Source of the DNA: Streptomyces erythrochromogenes
GTDB taxonomy: Bacteria > Actinomycetota > Actinomycetes > Streptomycetales > Streptomycetaceae
Reading direction: 5' to 3'
NCBI RefSeq assembly: GCF_036170895.1
Contig: NZ_CP108036.1
Span: 4,777,501 to 4,841,500 of the forward strand
DNA: 64,000 nucleotides
Shown here piece by piece: positions 59,433-64,000 of the stretch. Positions within the stretch are counted from its first letter, which is position 1; every line of letters starts with the position of its first letter. The translations under genes and the position numbers were made by a program. The notes beneath the pieces are model-generated. The model saw only the letters and a list, made by a program, of their open reading frames with translations, had not been told where the DNA came from and searched no databases.

Positions 59433-60209
59433 ATGGCCGACACCGCCGCGAAGAAGTCAGAGAAGCCGAAGAACCCCGAGAAGAAGCCGGAGCGGAAGGC
59501 CGACCACCGCTCCGGGAAGAGGCCCAGGCGGCGGCTCGGCCGGCCCCCCGTGTGGTGGCCGCTGCCCGCCTGCGCCGTGCTGGGGCTGGCCGCCGGCGGC
59601 GCGTACGGGGTGCTCAAGGCCCCCGAGTACGCCGCGACCAGCTATGTCGTCGCCGTTCCCGACGACACCACCGAACCCGCCACCGCCCTCGGCTTCGCGC
59701 AGGCGTACGCCCGTATCGCCACCAGCAGTTCCACCCTCGCCTACGCGCAGCCCCGCGCGGGCATCACCGCGCGGGAGCTGCGGACCCATGTACGGGCCGA
59801 GACCTCGCCCGAGTCCCCGATGATCGCCATCACCGGCACCTCCAAGAGCCCCGCCGAGGCCGCCGACATCGCGAACGCCGTCGCCGACGCCCTGTCGCTG
59901 AGCAGCAACCAGGCCGCCAAGAACACCGGCGTCCAGCTCCTCCTCTTCAACCAGGCCGTGGCCCCCACCGACCCCGCCTCCCCGTCCGCCGCCATCAGCG
60001 GTGCCGTGGGGCTGTGCGCCGGCGGGCTGCTGGGCGGTCTGTGGCTGCTCGCCCGGCCCGGCCGGGCCCGACGCCCCGAGGAGGTCGCGGCCGCGCCCGC
60101 GGCCGGTCCGGTGGCCGAGCCGGTCGCGGAGCACGTCGCCGAGGAGTACGCCACCCTCCCCGCCCAGGGTGAGCCGGCCTCGGCCAAGGAGAAGGAGTCC
60201 GTGCGATGA
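59433..60209 (+). CDS. Wzz-like chain-length/polysaccharide co-polymerase protein
   Basis: A 258-residue inner-membrane protein. A basic cytoplasmic head (about 45 residues, Lys/Arg-rich) precedes a membrane segment (WWPLPACAVLGLAAGGAYGVL). An outer domain of about 120 residues and a second membrane segment (ISGAVGLCAGGLLGGLWLLA) follow, ending in a Pro/Ala/Glu-rich tail. This two-TM layout fits Wzz/CapA-type regulators of chain length, without the tyrosine kinase domain. An ATG at 59355, overlapping the glycosyltransferase, is an alternative start. It overlaps the next gene by four bases. Confidence 0.75.
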   Translation: MADTAAKKSEKPKNPEKKPERKADHRSGKRPRRRLGRPPVWWPLPACAVLGLAAGGAYGVLKAPEYAATSYVVAVPDDTTEPATALGFAQAYARIATSSSTLAYAQPRAGITARELRTHVRAETSPESPMIAITGTSKSPAEAADIANAVADALSLSSNQAAKNTGVQLLLFNQAVAPTDPASPSAAISGAVGLCAGGLLGGLWLLARPGRARRPEEVAAAPAAGPVAEPVAEHVAEEYATLPAQGEPASAKEKESVR

Positions 60210-61348
60210 GTTCGGGCTCCGCCGGGGCCCTGTCGGTGACGCTGTGCCGCGACCCCCGGCAGTTCGCCGCGCTGGAGGAGCCGTGGAACCGGCTCGTCCG
60301 CGCCTGTCCCACCGCCACCCCCTTCCAGAGCCACGCCTGGCTGCACTCCTGGTGGCTGTCGTACGGGAAGGACGGCCGGCTCCGGATCGTCCTCGTCCGG
60401 CGCGGCGGCGAACTGGTCGGCGCGGCCGCCCTGATGCTCGTGCACCGGCCGATTCCGCTGCTGGTGCCCCTCGGCGGCCCGATCACCGACTACTTCGACG
60501 TGCTCGTGGCCGCGGAGCACGCCGCCCAGGTCGTCCCGGCGCTGGCCCACGGGCTGCACCGGGCGGCCCGCGGTGCGGTGGTCGACCTGCGGGAGGTCCG
60601 TCCCGGGGCCGCCGCCGAGGAGCTGTACCGGCAGTGGCCCGGGATCGGCAGCAGGCTGGCCGACTCCACGTGCATGGAGCTGCCGACCCTGCCGTTCGAC
60701 GAACTGGTCAAGCGGATGCCGGCCTCCGGCGCCCAGCGGGTGCGGGCGAAGCTGCGCAAGACCGACGCGGCCGGGATCGAGGAGCACGAGGCCACCGAGC
60801 AGGAAGTGCCGCGCGCGGTACGGAACCTGCTGCGGCTGCACGAGAAGCAGTGGCGCGGCCGCGGCGTGACCCCGGAGCACCTGCGCCCCCGCTTCGCCGA
60901 GCACCTCACCCGGGCCACCCGCCGGATGGTGCGGGCGGGGGAGGGCCGGCTGACGGAGTTCCGGCTGGACGGGAAGGTGGTGGCGGCCAACGTCACGCTG
61001 CTGTCGGCGGGACTCAGCGGCGGCTACCTCTACGGCGCGGACCCGGACCTGCGGGCGCGCAAGGTGGACGTGGCGACTCTGCTGCTGCGCCACGAGGCGC
61101 GGCGGGCACTGGCGGAGGGCCGGCCGGTGGTCAGCTTCCTGCGGGGCAACGAGCCCTACAAGAACCACTGGCGGCCCCAGGCGGTCGTCAACCAGCGCTT
61201 CCTGATGGCCACGAGCGCGCTCGCGCCCCTGCTGCGGCTGCACGAGTCGCAGGTGACGGGGCGCGAGCGGGCGGTGGACGCGCTGCGCGAGGCGCTGCCG
61301 GCCGCCAGGGACTGGCGGGCGCGGCTCAACGAACTGCGGGTGCGATGA
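60206..61348 (+). CDS. CelD/BcsL-type GNAT acyltransferase
   Basis: A 380-residue protein of the CelD/BcsL (FemAB-like, double-GNAT) family. The N-terminal half has FAALEEPWNRLVRACPTATPFQSHAWLHSWW. The C-terminal half contains RLHEKQWRGRG, FRLDGKVVAANVTLLSAGLSGGYLYGADPDLRARKVDVATLLLR and SFLRGNEPYKNHW, the usual acetyl-CoA-binding region. Family members attach acyl groups to extracellular polysaccharides or amino sugars. It is the last gene of the coupled series. Only five bases separate its stop from that of the convergent GH26-like gene. Confidence 0.88.
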   Translation: MSSGSAGALSVTLCRDPRQFAALEEPWNRLVRACPTATPFQSHAWLHSWWLSYGKDGRLRIVLVRRGGELVGAAALMLVHRPIPLLVPLGGPITDYFDVLVAAEHAAQVVPALAHGLHRAARGAVVDLREVRPGAAAEELYRQWPGIGSRLADSTCMELPTLPFDELVKRMPASGAQRVRAKLRKTDAAGIEEHEATEQEVPRAVRNLLRLHEKQWRGRGVTPEHLRPRFAEHLTRATRRMVRAGEGRLTEFRLDGKVVAANVTLLSAGLSGGYLYGADPDLRARKVDVATLLLRHEARRALAEGRPVVSFLRGNEPYKNHWRPQAVVNQRFLMATSALAPLLRLHESQVTGRERAVDALREALPAARDWRARLNELRVR

Positions 61349-61353
61349 CCCCT

Positions 61354-62985
61354 CTAGAAGGGCCAGAAGCCGAAGTCGTCGCCCAGGTCGATCTTGATGC
61401 AGACCGACTGCTTGCCGACGAGCTCGGACAGCCACCCGCCGAAGTTGATCGGTACGCACCACTGCCTGCTGTTGAGGGGCGGCTGCTGCGGCTGCGGCAG
61501 GGGCTCGGCCGGAGTGGGCGTGGGCTTCGGCACGACCGGGCCCGGCGTGACGGGCGCCGTTGCCACGGGCGAGGGCGTCACGGGCGAGGGCTTCGGCACT
61601 TCGGGGCTGGGGGTGCCGGGCTCGGGGACCTCGGGGCTCGGGTCGACGGGGGTCGGCACGAGCGGGCTCGGGGTCACCGGAGTCGGCACCTCGGGGCTCG
61701 GCACCACCGGGCTGGGCACGACCGGACTCGGTTCCACCGGCGCGGGCTCGGTGACCTGCGGCGTGGGGACCGCGGGCGTCGGGACCTGAGGCGTCGGGAC
61801 CTGAGGCGTGGGGACCTGGGGCGTCGGGACTTCCGGGGTCGGGACCTGCGGGGTCGGGACTTCCGGGGTCGGGACCTGGGGTGTCGGGACCTGCGGCGTG
61901 GGCACGGCCGGAGTGGGTACGACCGGAGTCGGCACCGCGGGGGTCGGCACCACGGGGGTCGGCACCACGGGCGTGGGCACGACCGGCGTCGGCACCACCG
62001 GGCCGGGCACCTCGGGCGTGAGCGCGTCCCGGAACACCTTCGTGGACTCGGGGTTCTGCTTGCACTGCCACACGCCGTGCGGGCAGTAGTCGGTGATGGT
62101 GTGGTAGAGCGGCTTGTGCTGCGCGATCCACTGCAGCATGCGCCGCACGTACTCCGGGTTGTCGCCGCGCCGGAACAGGCCCCACTCCGGGTACGAGATC
62201 GCTTTGCGGTGTGCCCGCGCGAAGTCGACGTGCTTCTGGAGCCCGTACGGCTGGGAGATCTGGTCGTCGAAGTCCTGCCCGGGACCCTGGTCGTACGAAT
62301 CCATCCCGATGATGTCGACGTAGTCGTCACCCGGGTAGCACTTCGTCCAGCCGATCGCGTCCGTACCCCTGTTCGGGGCGAAGTCGAACTTGAACTTCTG
62401 GCCCGGCACGGCGCGCATCACGGTGACGATGCGCCGCCAGTACAGCTTCCAGTTCGCCGGATCGGGGCGGCAGCGGTGGGTGTAGGTGACGCCGTTCATC
62501 TCCCAGCCGAGCACGATTACGGTGTCCGGCACGCCCAGCGACACCAGCCGCTCGGCGAGCCTGCGGAAGTGCTCGTCGTACTTGCCCTGCGCGCCCGCCC
62601 GGATCAGCCGGACCACCTGCTGGTCGGGCACCCGGGCCTCGTTGCGCGCCTGCATGGGCACGTTGAGGACGAACATCCGGTCGTCGTCCGCCCGGCGCCA
62701 CCGCGCCCAGTCCTCCAGGAAGGAGACCCGGCCCTCGATGCCCGCCCACTGGTCGCCGGGGAGATAGGTGTGGCCGACCCGGATCTCCCTCCCGCCGAGC
62801 CAGCGCGAGAGGTACGGGATGCGGGCCACCCCGTCCGGCCCGTAGTGGAGATAGGCGCCCACGGCGGGGCCGGAGTCCACGGTCCGGTTCTCGTCCGGCG
62901 CCGCGAGGGCGGCCCCGGTGGCGAGCAGTCCGGCCGTGACCGTACCGACGCAGGTGCTCGCCAGTCGGCGGCGTGGTGTGGGCAT
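61354..62985 (-). CDS. Secreted GH26-like glycoside hydrolase with a Val-Pro-Thr-Pro repeat tail
   Basis: A 543-residue exported protein. A signal peptide (about 1-28) precedes a TIM-barrel-like catalytic domain to about residue 320. It has VIVLGWEMNGVTYTH (probable acid/base Glu) and KAISYPEWGLFRRG (probable nucleophile Glu), as in GH26 mannanases and related endo-glycanases. From about residue 323 to 500 there are roughly 30 five-residue xVPTP-type repeats. The protein ends with a 40-residue cap that contains two cysteines (WCVPINFGGW and SVCIKIDLGDDFGFWPF). It may trim or cross-link the polysaccharide made by the cluster. The substrate is unproven. Confidence 0.85.
   Translation of the reverse strand: MPTPRRRLASTCVGTVTAGLLATGAALAAPDENRTVDSGPAVGAYLHYGPDGVARIPYLSRWLGGREIRVGHTYLPGDQWAGIEGRVSFLEDWARWRRADDDRMFVLNVPMQARNEARVPDQQVVRLIRAGAQGKYDEHFRRLAERLVSLGVPDTVIVLGWEMNGVTYTHRCRPDPANWKLYWRRIVTVMRAVPGQKFKFDFAPNRGTDAIGWTKCYPGDDYVDIIGMDSYDQGPGQDFDDQISQPYGLQKHVDFARAHRKAISYPEWGLFRRGDNPEYVRRMLQWIAQHKPLYHTITDYCPHGVWQCKQNPESTKVFRDALTPEVPGPVVPTPVVPTPVVPTPVVPTPAVPTPVVPTPAVPTPQVPTPQVPTPEVPTPQVPTPEVPTPQVPTPQVPTPQVPTPAVPTPQVTEPAPVEPSPVVPSPVVPSPEVPTPVTPSPLVPTPVDPSPEVPEPGTPSPEVPKPSPVTPSPVATAPVTPGPVVPKPTPTPAEPLPQPQQPPLNSRQWCVPINFGGWLSELVGKQSVCIKIDLGDDFGFWPF
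61475..62019 (-). repeat. Tandem VPTP-coding repeats
   Basis: Fifteen-base units encoding xVPTP, most regular at about 61770-62015, grading into VPSP/EPSP variants towards 61500. They lie entirely within the GH26-like gene. Confidence 0.85.
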
Positions 62986-63135
62986 GGCGTCTCCCGAGCT
63001 TTCCTGAATCGGTGTGCTTGCGAAAGACGTTAGGCATCACATCCGACGAATGGCCTGTTCGGTGACTGCCGCGTAGGCCATTAGCAGCTGCACATCACCC
63101 CCGCTTGGTCCGACTAGGTGAAAGACACCCTTGCC

Positions 63136-64000
63136 ATGCACGCGTTCGCCAACCATGTGCCCGCCGTTGTCCTCAGACTCGACCGCAATCCGTTCCACCA
63201 CGGAACCCTCGGCGCCGTCAGATCCCTTGGCCGCAAGGGCGTGGAGGTCCATGCCGTCGTCGAGGCCGGGGGAGGACCCATGGGGCGTTCGCGGTACCTG
63301 CGCGCAGTGCATCCGGGGCCCGTCGGCGGGCTGGACCCGGAGACGCCCGAGGCCCTGCTGGAGTGCCTGAACGGGGTGTCGGACCTGATCGGCCGTCCGG
63401 CCGTGCTCATCGCGATGGACGACCTGAGCGCCATCGCCGTGTCCCGGGTCGCCCCGATGCTCCGCGAGCGTTTCCGGATCCCCCATCAGCCCGACAACCT
63501 GCCCGCCCGGGTGGCCGACAAGGCCGAGCTGTCGCGGCTCTGCGCACGGTGGGACGTACCGCACCCGGAGACCGTGGTCCCGGCGAGCGGAGCCGAGGCG
63601 GCGGAGGCGGCCTGGCGGTTGGGCCTGCCGGTGGTGGCCAAGTGGAGCCGGCCCTGGCTGCTGCCCTCCGGGGCGGACGGGCTGCGCAGCACCACGCTGG
63701 TCCACACCACGGCCGAGGCGCGCCGGCTGTACGAGCGCTCCGCGCAGGCGGGGAGCCGGCTGCTGCTCCAGCGGTTCCTGCCGGCCGGGCCGGACACCGA
63801 CTGGTTCTTCCACGGCGCCTTCACCCGCGGCGGGCAGCCGCTGCTCGCCGGTTCGGGCCGCAAGGAGCTGTCCTGGCCGGTGCGCACGGGGCTGACGGCG
63901 GTGGGGCGGTGGCTGCCGGACCCGGCGGTGGAGGAGGCGGCGCTGCGGCTCGCCGAACGCCTCGGCTACCAGGGGATCCTGGACCTGGACTTCCGCCGTG
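63136..64000 (+). CDS. ATP-grasp carboxylate-amine ligase-like protein (partial, cut by window end)
   Basis: At least 288 codons are open from the ATG at 63136 to the window edge. The N-terminal domain has VVLRLDRNPFHHGTLGAVRSLGRKGVEVHAVVEAG and a segment RYLRAVHPGP. The ATP-grasp part starts near residue 120 with IPHQPDNLPARVADKAELSRLC and continues with GLPVVAKWSRPWLLPSGADG, LLLQRFLPAGPDTDWFFHGAF and LGYQGILDLDFRR. Such enzymes join a carboxylate to an amine, for example adding an amino acid to a polysaccharide or peptide. The ribosome-binding site is weak. It is divergent from the GH26-like gene and its 3' end is outside the window. Confidence 0.8.
   Translation, partial: MHAFANHVPAVVLRLDRNPFHHGTLGAVRSLGRKGVEVHAVVEAGGGPMGRSRYLRAVHPGPVGGLDPETPEALLECLNGVSDLIGRPAVLIAMDDLSAIAVSRVAPMLRERFRIPHQPDNLPARVADKAELSRLCARWDVPHPETVVPASGAEAAEAAWRLGLPVVAKWSRPWLLPSGADGLRSTTLVHTTAEARRLYERSAQAGSRLLLQRFLPAGPDTDWFFHGAFTRGGQPLLAGSGRKELSWPVRTGLTAVGRWLPDPAVEEAALRLAERLGYQGILDLDFRR

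Noticed and set aside
61475..62019. Possible CRISPR-like array
   Set aside because: The 15-base units are direct codon repeats within an open frame encoding VPTP, with no spacers of constant length and no cas genes.

Overview
The window looks like Streptomyces chromosome. The DNA is very GC-rich with strong third-position GC bias, and it carries genes that occur together only in sporulating actinomycetes: rodlins, chaplins, a WhiJ-type XRE/DUF397 pair, a SARP regulator, an AfsA-type butyrolactone synthase and an HrdD-like sigma factor. The order hrdD - WYL regulator - MFS - DeoR - fruK recalls from memory the S. coelicolor SCO3202-SCO3197 neighbourhood.

Layout. 0-12.3 kb is mostly housekeeping: an aminotransferase, a WhiJ-like XRE/DUF397 pair, a GPP34 protein, a D,D-carboxypeptidase with an unusual repeat-bearing cytoplasmic tail, a large membrane protein, an orphan histidine kinase, and a deazaflavin-reductase/hemerythrin fusion. 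12.5-15.8 kb is a tRNA-Arg(CCT) followed by a patch of gene wreckage: a transposase-like fragment, a truncated and frameshifted helD, and a fragment of unknown function. The patch is bounded by repeats of the tRNA 5' end and its promoter-like region.

15.8-28.6 kb holds a divergent SARP regulator and a tightly coupled operon: AfsA, HAD phosphatase, FAD monooxygenase, MMPL exporter, SDR, secreted alpha/beta hydrolase, a second MMPL exporter and a metallophosphoesterase. I read this as a candidate locus for making, exporting and modifying a butyrolactone or butenolide-type signal or lipid-like product. Between 28.7 and 33.6 kb lie a secreted triple-repeat protein, a KAS III/thioesterase pair and an M6-like metalloprotease. 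33.8-43.3 kb carries TetR+MFS with twin operators, an extradiol dioxygenase with a 32-bp palindrome in its promoter region, hrdD with an exact sigma-R-type promoter, a WYL regulator with a divergent MFS, and deoR-fruK without fruA beside it.

44.3-49.8 kb is a cell-surface island: a VKOR-family disulfide enzyme, two rodlins, three short chaplins, one long sortase-anchored chaplin with a single chaplin domain, a secreted Leu-Pro repeat protein and a small secreted protein. Both rodlins have BldN-like promoter motifs. 50.0-61.3 kb is an exopolysaccharide cluster: two glycosyltransferases, a phosphoglycosyltransferase, a polymerase, a flippase, a deacetylase, a Wzz-like protein and a CelD-like acyltransferase. 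It is followed by a convergent GH26-like secreted protein and an ATP-grasp gene cut by the window end. The surface island and the polysaccharide cluster together suggest a locus devoted to the outer surface of hyphae and aerial structures.
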